Assembly: GCA_030407085.1 (NCBI GenBank)
Contig: CM059582.1
Coordinates: forward strand, 3,596,001-3,660,000
Direction: 5' to 3'
Source of the DNA: Trichopria drosophilae
Lineage: Eukaryota > Arthropoda > Insecta > Hymenoptera > Diapriidae
Length of the DNA: 64,000 nucleotides
Below, one piece after another: positions 10,978-24,878 of this stretch. How positions within the stretch are numbered: the stretch's first letter is position 1; every line of letters begins with the position of its first letter. The notes under the pieces are model-generated. The model saw nothing but the letters and a program-made list of their open reading frames with translations, had not been told where the DNA came from and searched no databases. The position numbers and the translations under genes were made by a program.

Positions 10978-12838
10978 TCACTTAAGATTGGCAACGAAAG
11001 TATTCCATCGTCGGTTGAACACTTCGAAAGCCTTGCTCTTTTCTTGTTCACTCATACTGCTATAAGTGTATGAATTCATGGCCAAAGCTTTCAATGCTCT
11101 GAGGTCAGCATTGCGGGACATAATGCCAACGAAAGCTTCATAGAAATCGAAACTTAAAGCTTTGGCTCCCCAGAATCCAGGATCATCACTAGAAACAACA
11201 ACTGGGTAATTTTCAGCGAATAAGTAGCTGGCTGGATGATTCCTCATATCATCAACCAGATTTAATACTTGATTGGAGATTGGGTTCACTTCAATAGCGA
11301 TCTTCTTTTGTTTCACCAATTCCATGGCTTTTGGATGTTTCAGAAGAGCATAACTGCAAATCATCGTTCGTTAATAACTTTGTCGTAATTAATAAATATT
11401 AAGATAACAACGATTAACTTACCCATGACCAATTCTCTTGGTATTCAGAAGAACTGCATCGATCAGATTTTCGTCTGTGTTCTCTCCGTACCAGTTGGTT
11501 TCACCGGCGTGGAAGAAGAATTGGATGTCATTGCCGATGCTTTTCAATTCATTAGCGTAGTCGATAAGTGGAGATCCTTTGTCTTCCTGTCCTACTAAAT
11601 CGAATCCAGCTACCATGGTTGGGTAAGCTTGTTTGAACGTTTTGACGTTAGCAATGTACTGTTTCAGTTTTTCTGGTGTCAGACTTCTATGTTTTGAGTA
11701 GATGAACTTTACTCCGAGGAAATCAGGATGATCTCTCATGAATCTGTAATAGAACAACTTATTAAATATTTCATTCTATGATATTTTCAATTACTTATAT
11801 CTAAAAACGATGAAAAAATACATATTATTTCAGAATATCATTTACCTATCGATGACTCCTTTGTAAATTCGGATTACATCTACTCCAGTGTGTTTCGTTC
11901 CGTCAACATCAGTCAATGATGAGAACGCAGTTCTGACTTCAGCATACATCACATTGTCATCATAAAGCTCTTGTAAACCTTGGTAAATATAGATTTCGAA
12001 AATGGGCCTGCAAGAATTAGACAATTTGTATAGCGTTTCGTGGCATGAATTAACATCCGGAATCTTTTTCAATAATACCAAAATTATTTACGAGTCATTT
12101 CACTTACTTGTAAGTTACCATTGGATCAACAATATCATAGACAGCTTCCAGTTTCCTCCAAGTCTTGTCGGCATCAGCATATGGATATTGCGCCATCATA
12201 TTGATTTGATTATAAAGCTTCTTGTCCAATTCTCCCTTTTTATTGATTTTTGTCTTCCTCAATGCGGCAAGATTTTTCCATGCGCAGTCCTTTCCTGGAT
12301 TCCTTGAAAACAAGAATTCGTACACACCATTTTTCTCACAAACGTGAAGGTCAGGTTGATAGGTGATGTTGTGGAAGAGAAAATCGGTGGAAACCATCGC
12401 CTTATCGTGGACGTGCAAAACAGCTCCTTTCGGCATTTTTCGGATGATATTGTATACAGCTGACTTTTTAATACCTTCCTGGGCAGCCAAAAAGTTATTG
12501 GCTGGGAGGAATTTGGTCTCATCACGTAAACCTTCAAGAAATCAATTTTAGTCAATATAGAGATTGTCATTTTTTGTATTTTTAAGACTATAAGAATCCG
12601 AGTACATACCGATTTCGATTTCTTTCGATTTAGCAGCCATCAATACATCACTTGCTCGTTGTTCAATACTGTTCATTGTCAAACTACCACCGATAGCAAT
12701 ATCCTTTTCATCTTGAAGCATCTTTGATCGCGTAGCGAGGTAAGTTCTTTCCACGGGTTGTCCCGGTGCGGAAATTCCTTCTTGAGCTGCCAGGATTACG
12801 AGGAATCCCAGCAAAAGAGTATAAAAGTACCCCTCCAT
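10978..12838 (-). CDS. Adgf: Secreted adenosine deaminase-related growth factor (ADGF/ADA2), gene 1
   Basis: Hydrolyses extracellular adenosine to inosine and ammonia (family role; activity inferred). Five coding exons: 12838-12610, 12531-12108, 12007-11846, 11743-11423 and 11353-10978. All have GT/AG borders and the frame closes at 503 residues, normal for ADGF/ADA2. Residues 1-23 form a signal peptide. An ADA-type N-terminal segment (roughly 30-90) precedes the barrel. Zinc and catalytic residues are intact: H116/H118 in LHVHDKA, H350/E353 in HAGETNWYG, H378 in KRIGHG, and D435/D436 in SSDDPG. A non-coding first exon (13667-13568) is inferred from a TATA box, an initiator, a donor AAAAG|GTACGT and an acceptor TTTTCAG at 12859-12860 just before the ATG exon. 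The gene closest to it by eye is gene 4 at the other end of the array. It is predicted to be an active enzyme. Confidence 0.93.
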
Positions 12839-13567
12839 GTTTCACCTGACTATAACAACTGAAAATAAAATTTAATGTTTAACACATGGTGAACTAAAGT
12901 CTAATAAATCTTGTTCTGACTAAACCTATTTGAGTTGATTTGGTTTCATTTCCAAAATCGTACAGTTAGTTAGGAATGCAAATCGATTAGATTCTAAAGA
13001 CCAAACCAATTTGGTTTTAATAAGTAAAAGTTCTGGTCGTGTAATAAGATTCTTTTAAGATCTAGTTTTTAAATTCGTATTTGGACAATTTAAATGATCC
13101 ATGCCAACAATTAAAAAAATGTTTGATTGAATTCATAAGGTATATGGTATCAACAAAGTTCGATACTAAGATTTAAATTATCATCTCAAAGAGTGACTTA
13201 CAACTTGCCTAAATTGCTTTCACTAATAATATGAATTAACCTATATAACTGAGGAAAATGAAAGTTCAATTTACACTTCAACATTAAAATCGTGAATGAA
13301 ATGAACTGTAACTGATCCTAATCTAGACAATTTAAAGTTAATTTACTTAACGCATGTTAACGTTATTTAATACGAAATTTCTAATGATGAAAATCTTAGA
13401 TATTTTAAATTACGTAATTTGATTAATCGTAATTTAATTATTAATATGAAATATAATTAAATGGGCAACATTGTGATCCTAATTTACATTATAACTTAAA
13501 AATCAATACTCAAAGTTACACGGATGGTCATTTCACGTTAAAACAATAATTTCTAAATTAAACGTAC

Positions 13568-13697
13568 CTTTTCTACTACAAATAGCCCACTATAGACACT
13601 ACAGTTGTAGAGAATGTCGGTCTGCAGTAGTTTCTACTAGTTACTACTTGCCCTAACCTGCGACACTGACGACAAGATCTTGGTGTAGACTTTTATA
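13568..13697 (-). promoter_or_regulatory. Core promoter and non-coding exon of ADGF gene 1
   Basis: On the minus strand, TATAAAAG (starting 13697) lies 30 bases upstream of the A in an arthropod initiator TCAGT (A at 13667). That is the ideal TATA-to-start spacing. A donor AAAAG|GTACGT ends the inferred 100-base leader exon at 13568. The leader intron would run to 12859. Inferred, not observed in RNA. Confidence 0.65.
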
Positions 13698-14459
13698 TGA
13701 ATCGCAAACTGATATTAAATTAATTAAATTGGGGTGATTATTAATGACCCGTTTGATAGTTGATAAAAACGGAACCGTTTGATGTAATTATTACATCAGC
13801 CCATCAAAGAAAATTATAATCAATATCAATTATTAATTACCTTTTAATACCAACACTGATAACTTGGCTGCCGCGATGTAATGATATATGAAATAACGGT
13901 GATAAACGGTGTTGGTACCATAATTTAAAGGCGTTAATACACACTAACCTCTTTTTTTTTGTTTATTTCCCTATTACCGATGATTCTGACGTCATAAACG
14001 GATAGGTTAGAGGAACCTTTGCGGGAGAGTTTCAAAATTGAAATCGAACTATATTGCAACACTTGTTGTATGATCTACAGGTAATAAAGATTTTAGAAAT
14101 GTTCAAAGTAAAATTACATCTTACCGAAATTCATATAATAAATGTAATAATATTTCAATAAAACTTTACTTTCACACGAAAGTGTCACATAAAAACACCA
14201 CTGATAATTGTGATAAGTATAAAATAAAATAGTGGTAAGCTTCTATTAATCTTGGGCGATATTATAACTTCGTTCAATGTAAAGAAATATTGGCTTATTA
14301 TCTGTATAAAAATCCATATAATGTGTGGTAAAATTTCCAAATCGTTTGATTGTAATTGAACACTGGTAGCTTATGTGTTACCAGTTTATATTGTATTCTG
14401 AGGTTGCAATGGTATTTTGTTGTCCTTTGCCTGAAATTTTTTTTCGAATCACTAAGTAC
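13698..14459. other. Intergenic upstream of ADGF gene 1
   Basis: AT-rich, no gene seen. Distal regulatory DNA of ADGF gene 1 could lie here. Confidence 0.35.
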
Positions 14460-14628
14460 ACTCTTAAAACGTCTTCTTGCTACAAGCGGAATCTTCTTGT
14501 CGCAAGTGGAAATCCTTTTGCTATAGGATCAAGACGATTATTTCTCTTGCGATAAGAGGATTTCTACTTGCCGCATGTGGATTCCTCTTTCTTGCGACAA
14601 GAAGACTCAAGAGGACTATTTTAAGAGT
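14460..14628. mobile_element. Small foldback element with CTTCTTGC repeats
   Basis: Ends ACTCTTAAAA (14460) and TTTTAAGAGT (to 14628) are perfect inverted repeats. Between them, variants of TCTTCTTGCNACAAGNGGA occur repeatedly in both orientations, so the whole 169 bp can fold back. MITE-like, non-coding. Confidence 0.6.
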
Positions 14629-15481
14629 AAATATTACACATATCCTTCTTTCTCGAAATACTTCATTTGTATATTATGTATCAAGGGCCCAATTATCAAA
14701 TGTTGAGTTTATCTCGCGAGCGAAGTGAGGTTGACAATAACCCTCGTTGAAGATTGATCTTTTTTGCCCGATTCATGCGATATTTTGTTGTTATGTTATT
14801 AGCAAAGCTTGATTATTAACGGCCGCAGCTTTCGCCCTTGGGCGCGAAATCGCGAAATAGAACCGGATCACGTAAACATCCGAATCAGCAGCACGCCGCG
14901 TCGTTACGCCTGAATTGTACTAGTTAGTAAAATGAAATGTTTTTGTGTTAGTCTACATAAGGCAATAGCGCAAGGTACGATTAACTTTAAAGTGAGCATG
15001 ATACCAACTTAAAACTTTATTAAACGTTTTTAAAACTTATTTAAACGTAGCATTTCAACTCAAGAAACTTTAAAAGTCTTCTTTTCTTTGAAGTTTTACA
15101 TAATTTTTTGTCTATTTGACATAAAGGGCAATTTATCTTGTGTTCGGAAGTATTTGAGATTATTCCTATGATTATGACATTACAAGTAAAACATTTAAAG
15201 GTGTGGAGAATAAAACTGCACGTCCTTTATTAAATTTGAATTTAGTGTAGGGAACAGCGATAATAACAGTTAATTATATACAGTATTACTTTTGGCTAGG
15301 CAATTGACATATTTTATTTTTTTTAATTTGCACTTGACATAAATTAACTGACAAATAAACAATGTGTAATAATGTTATCTTTAAATTCTTTAAATTATAT
15401 CTACTTATATTTTGCAGAATATTTGATAACAAAGAGAACAAAATTATTTTACTGTGCAACAATTTTTTATTCTGTTATGCG

Positions 15482-15702
15482 CACAGAGAGAAAGGAAATA
15501 ATTAACGCAACCTTTTTATAATAGTAAAACGGGTAAATCCAAAAAGTTGTTGCGTTAACTATTTTCCGATTGTTAAATGGTTCATACATAACCTCAAACA
15601 TCAACTCTAACCTTACATATAATTAATTTTACTACTTACAGAGGTTAAAATCGATTTTACTATTTTTTCGTGGTTACATTAACACTTTTTTTCTCTCTGT
15701 GT
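15482..15702. mobile_element. MITE-like element with CACAGAGAGAAA ends
   Basis: The left end CACAGAGAGAAAGGAA is matched by the right end TTTTTCTCTCTGTG in inverted orientation over about 220 bp. GTTGCGTTAACT near 15548 and ATTAACGCAACC near 15502 form an internal inverted pair. No coding capacity. Confidence 0.55.
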
Positions 15703-16924
15703 GGAGGATGAATAATCAAATCTATTCGTCTTTCTTAATCTTATATTTCTAATCTGTAGGTGAAATTGTCATACACTATAATAATTCAAATCCGACCTTA
15801 GTGCAATTAAAAATTATTACAACAATTTACTTCAATAATGTATTTAAACATTTTTAACGCAAATTTTCCTTGATTGACTTCAATTTCGTATTTTCCGGTC
15901 GCTGACTCCAAACATGTCTTCAGACTTTCGAAGTTATAAATTGATTTGAATCCAACGACCACATAAATGACGAACAAATTCCGAATTTTTACCAATAGTT
16001 GCGTTGGATATTCTATATAATAATAAGCAAAATCTAATGTTGTATCTTTTTAATGCAAACATTTTGTGCACTTTTATATATTTTGACGTTGCTAAAAATT
16101 CCGTTCTCGTATAGAAAATTTAATATTAATGAAAATCACGTTTTTTAGAATAAATTCGCCAATATTAATGCGAGTTCGTCTTTTTCTTCAATGTTAACTG
16201 CTCCATTCCAAAGAGCATCCTTGAAGAAGTCCACAAGGTTCTTTTCAATTTTATTTGTACATCTTCTTTGCAGTGTTTTACGTTATGGAATTTGCACCAT
16301 GTATACAGTGAAATTTCGGAGTTAATGGGTTAATTAATGATATTTTTTTTCGATTGTTTTAATTTTTTTGCACAAGTTTTGCATTGTGATATATTACTAC
16401 TCTGTGCTGCATCTTTACGTCATAATTTTTGTATGCCTAATATTGTACAGTATGATCAAAAAATCTTTTAACAAATATTTTAAAAAGCTATATTTGTGAA
16501 GTATGAAATATTTATGTGCGAAATCTTATTGAACTAAAAATATAGTCATATATGTATTGATGGAATGTATTTCAAGAAAATATACCTAATTACAAAAAGC
16601 CTTTCTACTCAGGAGGCTATTTTGTGATGGACGTAGTTCAAACCTGCATAAAACTAATTATCAGGTGAAGGCAGCTTCCTATCGTTGAAAAGAGGACGAG
16701 GGACATTTTAAAACTTTTGAACTTGACATTAAAAATTTCATGTCAATTAGCTAATTTCTTAACAAAATCCAAATTTTTTTCATTAATAAATTGAGTAATT
16801 TATTAAAATGTTATCATATAACCTCATTATTTGGATTAACTTAACGATAGAATATGATTCATATACTAATTTTGTTACAATCGTTTAATTCGTTGTGAAA
16901 ATAAATTAATGAATGCTTGATTAC

Positions 16925-16980
16925 TTACGTGCAGGTTAAAACGTGCCGAAAACTTTAGCTGTTTGACAGTCTGCACGTAA
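16925..16980. repeat. Hairpin with perfect 10-bp arms
   Basis: TTACGTGCAG (16925-16934) and CTGCACGTAA (16971-16980) are exact inverted repeats around a 36-base loop. It may be a small foldback remnant or a structured site; function unknown. Confidence 0.35.
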
Positions 16981-19900
16981 AAGACTTTTCTTATTATCTT
17001 TACAAATTAAATTTCTATATTATCACTGTATAATTGACCATTTTTGCGTGCCTATTGTTTTATTTTTTTTTTTATCAATTTTAACACTGTTATTCTGTTT
17101 CATCTTTCCATTGTTGCATTTTATTGGAATTTATCACTTTTATGACATAAAGAAAACAAGGTCTTAACCCTTCACCAAATAAAAACAAATGTCTGAAATG
17201 CACATTTTCAAATTTGTAATGGAAACTGATCTTAATCCATGTTTATATCAATAACTTGTATCTAATCATAGCAAAGGGCTACTTTCGTCATCCAGTTAGA
17301 CAATTTCTAAATAGTAAGTCAGTAAAAACAGAATGTATTATCGACATATTATCAAAACTCGGCTTAGAACTTATTCTGAGAATCTGGAATCGTAAGAACT
17401 AGTAGTGACGTAAAGGGTACTATCATATAATTAAACTAAAGGAAGTAATTAATAGTAGATCATTAACTGCTGTCAAATAAAAACTAGCTAATTATTTATA
17501 AATGTCCTCCACCCGAGGACAGATTTCGTATGTCGGCCAGCTAATGTTAAATTATTAATTTTTTGGACCTTCGAGATCTGCAAATTCCTGACCATATCTT
17601 TACAATACTAATGATCTATACTAACCTTTATACGAAACTAATCATAAAACTCAATGAAACTCTCCGAGACCGAGTTAAAATCGACAAATTCTAGACACTT
17701 ATACACGATATAATATCTGCTAGTTTTATAACTATATCACAAGATCCCAAACCCTAATCTTTAAAAGTGAAAAAAACTAAACAATAACTAAATATGAGTA
17801 GTTAATTTAAAAACACTACTTACTATTATTATAAATAATAATACTGTTTCGTGCAAAAATTTTAAGAATTTTCCGACAAGTCTTGGATGTCACTGTTCGA
17901 ATTACTACGGTGAAATCAACCCTGTGTACGGCTGCATGAGCTTATATGCATCCATTTCGAAAAAAATAATAACCTGTTTCTGCTATAAAAATGTTTATTT
18001 AACGTGAAGGTACTTCTAAATGATTACGCCCATTTACCACTACCAGTTACAGTTTACTTACCATGCTTCTATCGTCCTTTGGACGATATAGTTTCAGTTT
18101 ATTTCTCTTTGTAGCTTCCCACTCGAGATTCTGCCAGCTTTTCTTATTGCAAATTGTAGCCAGTAACCAGTCTACGCTCGAGAAAAGTTTCTGATTTACT
18201 TCTCAACTTTTACTTTTTGCATTTTTATAAAAGTACTAGAAAATTTTTTGTTAAACAATACAAATTTTACCATTTAGGATAAAAATTTCATAATAGATTC
18301 TAATCTATCGACGGTCCAGCTTTAATAAAATCATTTTGTTTTCAGAAGTGTGCAATATAATTAGTAAGTATCAAATGGGTATTAGATAATGAATATTTGA
18401 TCTAGTGACACATTTTTACTAGGTAAAGTAAATAGATTTTTCTCTATTCGATCTCATTCTGATAAAATCCTTTCCTCTTTGTTTGCATTTTTTTCACAGA
18501 CGTTATTTGTGCACAAGCCACTTACTAATTTACTTACTCTAATTTTCATTCTAAGCGACAGTAAAAATTGAGCAGTTCTGATTGGAATAAATATTACTTT
18601 TTATTCACTTTGACAAATAATGACATTATTTTACTCCTAAAGAAAAAAATTAATTTATAACGAAATTTTTTCATGGCTTTTTTTTCAACAAAATGTTTCA
18701 CAATTTTTTCAAAAAATTTTTTAAATTAGCAATAACAGAAAAATTTCATATCCTACTCTAATTAGAAGCTGCAAAGTGTTACATATCTATCCGATATCAT
18801 AAATATAAAATATAAAAATTTAATTTCACATTCTACCCAGTAACCAAATATTTGACCCATAAAATAATTATTTACTACATTTTATCACATACATCCATTG
18901 TTCATATAAAATTGTCTTATTTAATAGAAAGGATTGCTTAAATGAAGACAAAGGAAGTAAAGGTAGTAAAGTACATTGGGTACTTTCACTTTAAAGACCT
19001 CGCAAGTGGTCTAAACCCAGACAAGACGCAGTATGAATCGAAAGTTTAAAATAATTGATTTTTGATTAAAGAAGAACAATTTTGAAAAGATCAATTTTTA
19101 GATGCATGTACTACGGACAAAGAGAAGCGTATATCCCAATAAGAGAACATGAAAATCAGTTGCATTACATGTCTGACGAGTCTGAAAGTCAAACGAAAAT
19201 AAAAGATCTTCCTGCTTATCTTTAAGTAAGTATTTTTGATCGCGGTGCAAACTTCATCTGCTTGTATAATTCGATTATTTCTCGATTGCAGTCTATCCGG
19301 TTAGGTTAAGTAGTTGAACGTACTTGGATTACAACCAGTTTTCCCCTAGTAATCTTTCAAGTTCAACGTGCGTAGGTGTTTTTTTAATTTCACTATATGA
19401 AACAGAATATTGACTTGCAATTTTATTTGAACTTACAAGGTAATTCTTAGATAAAAATGTAAATTATCCGGTTCTTTGTTTGGAAGAGTGATATAATTGT
19501 TCTAAACTAAAGTAAATAATATACACATACAGAAATTGTGCATAGATGAGATAATATAAGAAACGGATAGTAACTCTAAACGGAATGAAAATTCACTTTT
19601 AAAAGGTAAACATTTTTGTAGAATAAGTTTTCAATACAAGAATTTTTAGAGAATCTGTTTATAATCCTATTGTGTGCGTCATTAAAATTTGTATACAAGT
19701 ATGTACTTATTAAGCGTATTGAATTAGTGGAATTAACATGTGCACTAGTAAACGTGATTTCTGGAACGTAGAATAGATATTTTGTATCTTGCACTTCTGA
19801 ATATTTCTAGCGGTAATTACAATTATCAGCTTAATAAATGTCAAATATTTGCAAAAAAAAACGGATTAATTAACGCTAATGAACTTTTTAGAATAATCTC

Positions 19901-22022
19901 AGAAACGTATGACAAATGCTAATGCGATCTTGATGATATTATCTATTAAATTATATTACAGTTTATTACATAATGATTGATTGACCTCGTAGTATTTAAT
20001 ACTATGTATATATAAGATATCAATCAGTCAAATTATAATTATTAATTTTATCCGAATACAATAGAAACATTAAGTTGCGGGCTTGTCTCGAGAGTAAAAA
20101 ATCATATCTATAAACGGAAATCTAAGTACTGGCGCCAGCATAAAGTTAACGTAATTTATCATCAAATATCGTATTATTATTAAATTTGTTGAAAAATTTA
20201 AATATTCTACTATTACTACTAATTATAACTCTGACAAATATATCTGCTGTGGTAATTATAGTTTTGTAATAAGCCTACTGATTCCTTTACACAACGTAAG
20301 TAACAAAACATGCGACAAAGAACATTATAAATTTGTTAAAGCCTTAAAACATTTAGAAATGTACACTTACAATTAGTATTAAATTAAAGTAATTATTTCG
20401 TATAAAAAATGATTTTTAGTTTGTCATTCCATAAAAGTTTTAATACATTCTTTGTTTTTTCATTTTATATTTGTTAAGAATTTTTCTAGTACTCGCTTGG
20501 TCGTATATACCACATTTTTGTTTTCATAGATTTATTACATTTCGCTTTTATTAATTTTAGCAGTTATTTTACTTATAAATCATACGTTTATTTGCAATCT
20601 GAACCGGTATGCTTTCTGTGTGTGTCGTACGGAATAAGGAGGCGTCTGAAGAAGTAACTTTCCAGTTTGCAAAGAATAAAAATGCTGACAAATGAAAAGC
20701 TGCTTACAGTGCAAAATGTAAAAGAAAAAACATTTGCAGCTAGATATGTATGTATATTTTCAGTACACGTTTTAAAATCGTTATACGTATATGCTGGTAA
20801 AAGCGTTATAACATTTAATTTAATGAAATTGAACTTCTTTTACCTTTCTTAATTTTACAAAAGATTTCAAGGTTCATGCATGATCTTCTTTTGTCTATTA
20901 TTTGAAAATATGAATCAAAGCAAAGAAAAAACGTCAGTACTTTTATTTTTAAATTCCATGGACAATAATACAAAATAGTTCGGCATTTTTTTTTAAATTA
21001 AACTTGAAACACATTTTTTTATTTGAACTGCTTTTTTCTACATATAATTTCGTCATAAAATTAATTCTTTATATTTCTTGCTATTTTAAAATCTACATAA
21101 GAAGTCGTATGAAAACGTCTAGAACCAAAGTAAAAAAGAAAATATATATGCATAAAAAAACAACGTTACTCACCGAAATGTTAAAGAAAATGCTGCCGAA
21201 AAATAAGATAGACCTGCGAAAATTCCGTATTATTTTCACTATTGTTTTTTTAACTTTAGTTTAATTATTAAGAAAATTGCTTGAGAGAACCACATTATTT
21301 TTTAATTTTCGATTTTTTTTGTCTAAAACAATAGATGCAATTTTATATTAAAAGCTTACAGTCGTCTTAAAGATATTTTGGGTTTTGAAAATCTCAAATT
21401 TGATACTTAATTAAATAGCTCAAGCATAGCCTTTGTAATACAGAACATATTGTAAAACTTGGGACAATAAAACGGAAGAATTTCCATGCCTCAAAGCCTT
21501 AAATTCAAAACTCCATCCCATCATTTTAAGAGGTCATAGAATGATTTAGGAAAATGGTTTTTACCTAAATCTAAGTAAAAGTACTATCCTATATCATTTA
21601 GGAAAATTGAAAGAAAAAATATGGTTCTTGAAAAAAAAATCATAAAAATCTATAAAATTAAAATTTTGTAATCATTTGAACTAAAATTGTAAAAATTTCA
21701 GTAGTGCTGGAAATTTCAGGGTCAGATTCGTTTTCAGGGCGAGAATCATCCCCATCCATTCTTCAAACTCGCCTGACTGGTAACTAGATGAATAAAATAC
21801 GTCTAGAAATTGGATAAAATAATCTTTTTTATTAAATTGATTATATTTGTATTGACGAATATCATTGTTGTTTTTAATTTCAAAATTGTTTTATGGGATT
21901 AAAACTTTAGCTATCTTAGAAAGGTTTTTTATAATCTTTCGAAAAAAGAAGTAACTTTATGCATTACGTAGGATTATTTAATAATAACTAACTTAATGAA
22001 AGCTACCAAAAGAATGTTTTTT
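16981..22022. other. Long gene desert
   Basis: Strongly AT-rich. All open frames are short, of low complexity and without splice support. No gene or RNA is recognised. Confidence 0.4.
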
Positions 22023-22124
22023 GGTACAGGTCAAAAAACCGACAATTCAAAAAGGACAGTCTTTTTTGAAGTGTCAGTTTCTTTTATTGTCGACAATTCG
22101 ATTGTCCGTTTTTCGACCTGCACC
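22023..22124. mobile_element. Short foldback element (GGTACAGGTC ends)
   Basis: The left arm GGTACAGGTCAAAAAACCGA is matched in inverted orientation by the right arm ending TTTTTCGACCTGCACC at 22124, with a GACAATTC/ATTGTCG core. A 102-bp MITE-like hairpin. Confidence 0.5.
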
Positions 22125-24878
22125 CATCTTTTTACTCTTTTTACGCGAGTTGTTTGTATGAACTTAGAAATTTATAAATTCAGTACATTAAGGCCAGATC
22201 ATTTTCTCATTTTTAGGTTAAAATTTCATAGAACTACTGCAGTAAAATCCTGAAGTAAAATGAAATGCAGTAAAGTAAGATCTGTTGATCATTTTGGCGC
22301 TTCATAGTGGATGATACAGTAGTTTGCAGAATTTGTTTGCTGTGGTAACGTTATTACTACTGAACATTATGTTTTGAAAAACCTTTGAAAATGTCACACA
22401 CAATCGGAATATGTGCGAAATCTCCATTTCGCTGATTTACAGAACTTCATCTGATAAGGTAAACAATGTACAAGCAGATCGGTATCATACACGTTAAAAT
22501 GTCAATATACAATGAAACTAAATGTATTAATATCACAACGATAGTAGATATTCGAGATTTTCAAGAAAACAAAAAATAATGGAAATTGTCTTGAAAATTT
22601 GTCATTTAATAAAGGAGAATTTTAGGAACATATACTTATTTATTAATTAGCATAACATTTCCAAAACTACGTTATTAATTATAATCTTCTTTTGTGACGG
22701 CAAACCTGTAAGAGGGTTTGGAAATCCAGAAAACCTATTCCATAATTTTTGTGGCAATATTTTTAACAGTATTTTTCTATTTTACCATTACTGCAGTATT
22801 AAGAAAAGATTTAAATGAATTATGTTTTTTTCTAGGATATTTGAAGAGCTTTAAATACAAAATGTTTTACTGTATTAATTGGCAAGAAAAATAACACCAT
22901 TCTTCTAAAATATGAAACTTAAAACATTGTATTTTTATTATGTTTTTAAATAAATTGCAAAATCCATGACATTACTGTTTCTAAACAGCACAAATTCAAA
23001 TGTTTATTTTCTTATTTTATCACACAATGCATGTAATGTTAATTTGAACTGAATTACTATATAGTTTGTTGAATATTTTGTATTGTCTCCGAATGGTATC
23101 ATGCCAAAATCATGTACAATTTGCGACAATAAATGATGCTGATGATCTTCGATGTACTCAGTGGCTATCGATATTGGCAACTTACCATTTTACAAAAGTG
23201 TTCTGATGTTCGGAATTAATGATGATTGTAAAGTAACATCGATGATATTTACAGTCAAGAGAAAATATTTAATATAATTATAGATATACAAAAAATAGAT
23301 TTAGTTTTCAAAACATTCCAAACCACAGTTGTATTTCCAAAATATGCCAAATTTATATGTTAGTCTGTTGCAAACCGAAATTTGAATGGCCGAATTTTGT
23401 AAATATTTTGTCAACATTAATCGTATGCTCTTACGTCAAAAAATTAAAACCTAAGTCGCAAATTGGAAAATGTAAACAATTTTTGGTTATTTTGGACAAT
23501 TTGGCATGTTTTGGAAACAAACTTCTAACAGATTCTTGACATATACATGAAAAAATCTTAACAATTGAAAAGAGGTGTACTTTTTTTGTAATATGAAATA
23601 GGCTACAATTTTTTGTTTAGTTAATATATAATACCCATAACCACATACAAGAAAGAGGCAGACATTTACGGAAATAGAAACAGAGAAGATAATGAAAATT
23701 TTAGAGTGAATGAAAGTTTTTTATCACCAAATCTACAGAACTGCATCCCAATCAATATTTATATTTTTAAACTATGAAAATCATCAAATCAAGATTTTCA
23801 TTATGTAGTTTTAATGGATTCAAATTTTCAGATTATAAACAATTTTGTTAAACAAATAAGTGAAACATTGATAAGAGCACATTAATAACCGAAGGCAATA
23901 ACATTTTTTGAGCATAGAACATGTCGAATATTGAAGGAATTAGGAAATCATTCATATATTTATATTAATATTTTATTGATAAAGATATTAAATTGTAGTG
24001 GAAAATAGTAACTAGGTCAAGTAAGTATATTGGTATAAAACGAAAAATCCCCCGCCGCTCATGTTGTATCGATATAATTCACATTATAATAAAAATTTCA
24101 GTAAATATGAATTAAAATGATACTTTACACACAACTGCAGGTTCTCAATAAATAATACAACTAAATACAATAATCGACTGTAGTTTACATGAATACTTTG
24201 TATTGAGAGTTTGATAAATATATGTTACTGGTTGATCAAACTGGTAACAGATAATAATACGCAAAGAAATACATTTATTCTATTTACAATCTTTTGTTTG
24301 TTTTAGGAAATTCGTCTTTTTATCTTCTGAAATAAAAGTTTTATTATCCTTTTTGCTGTTCATGGAAAGTAATAAAGACATAATAGGAATAGATTTTTAA
24401 ATATGTATTTGAGAACAATACTTTTTATTTTTAAACAACCTAATTTGAACAATTTATTAAACTTTTAATATATTAAGATTTTATTTCTCTCAAAATCAAT
24501 AGTCTACCTAAATTCTGAAGATTCTAAAATCATTATTTACTCTAATTAGATTTATAATGTACAGTTCGTATTAAATAAAGTAAATTGCACTAGTATATAT
24601 TAACCTTTCAATGTTAATTGTTTCAAATCCCATTACGTCCGAAATAATCTTTTTATTAATAAATACATACTTTCTAAGTATAAGATTTTTCATTTTCTCT
24701 CAATAAACAAAACAGAAGTAGGAATTACACACTTCATCAAGAAGTTATTATTTGAATTGTGGCTCAGGTGACAACAAATCATCAAAAACATTCATTTGTA
24801 ATCAATACATCAGAACTTGTACAACGTAACAAATAGAACGATTTATATCCATAGATTACGTTAATCTACCTTTGGTAC
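22125..24878. other. Intergenic downstream of the ankyrin gene
   Basis: AT-rich, no gene recognised. It would hold any extended 3' UTR of the minus-strand ankyrin gene. Confidence 0.35.

Noticed and set aside
12259..12570. Second minus-strand frame over ADGF gene 1 exon 2
   Set aside because: It is the +1 shadow of exon 2; the true frame carries the PKGAVLHVHDKA zinc motif.
20667..21264. Two lysine- and phenylalanine-rich plus-strand frames
   Set aside because: Typical chance frames in AT-rich DNA: no ATG context, splice sites, promoter or poly(A) signal that fits.
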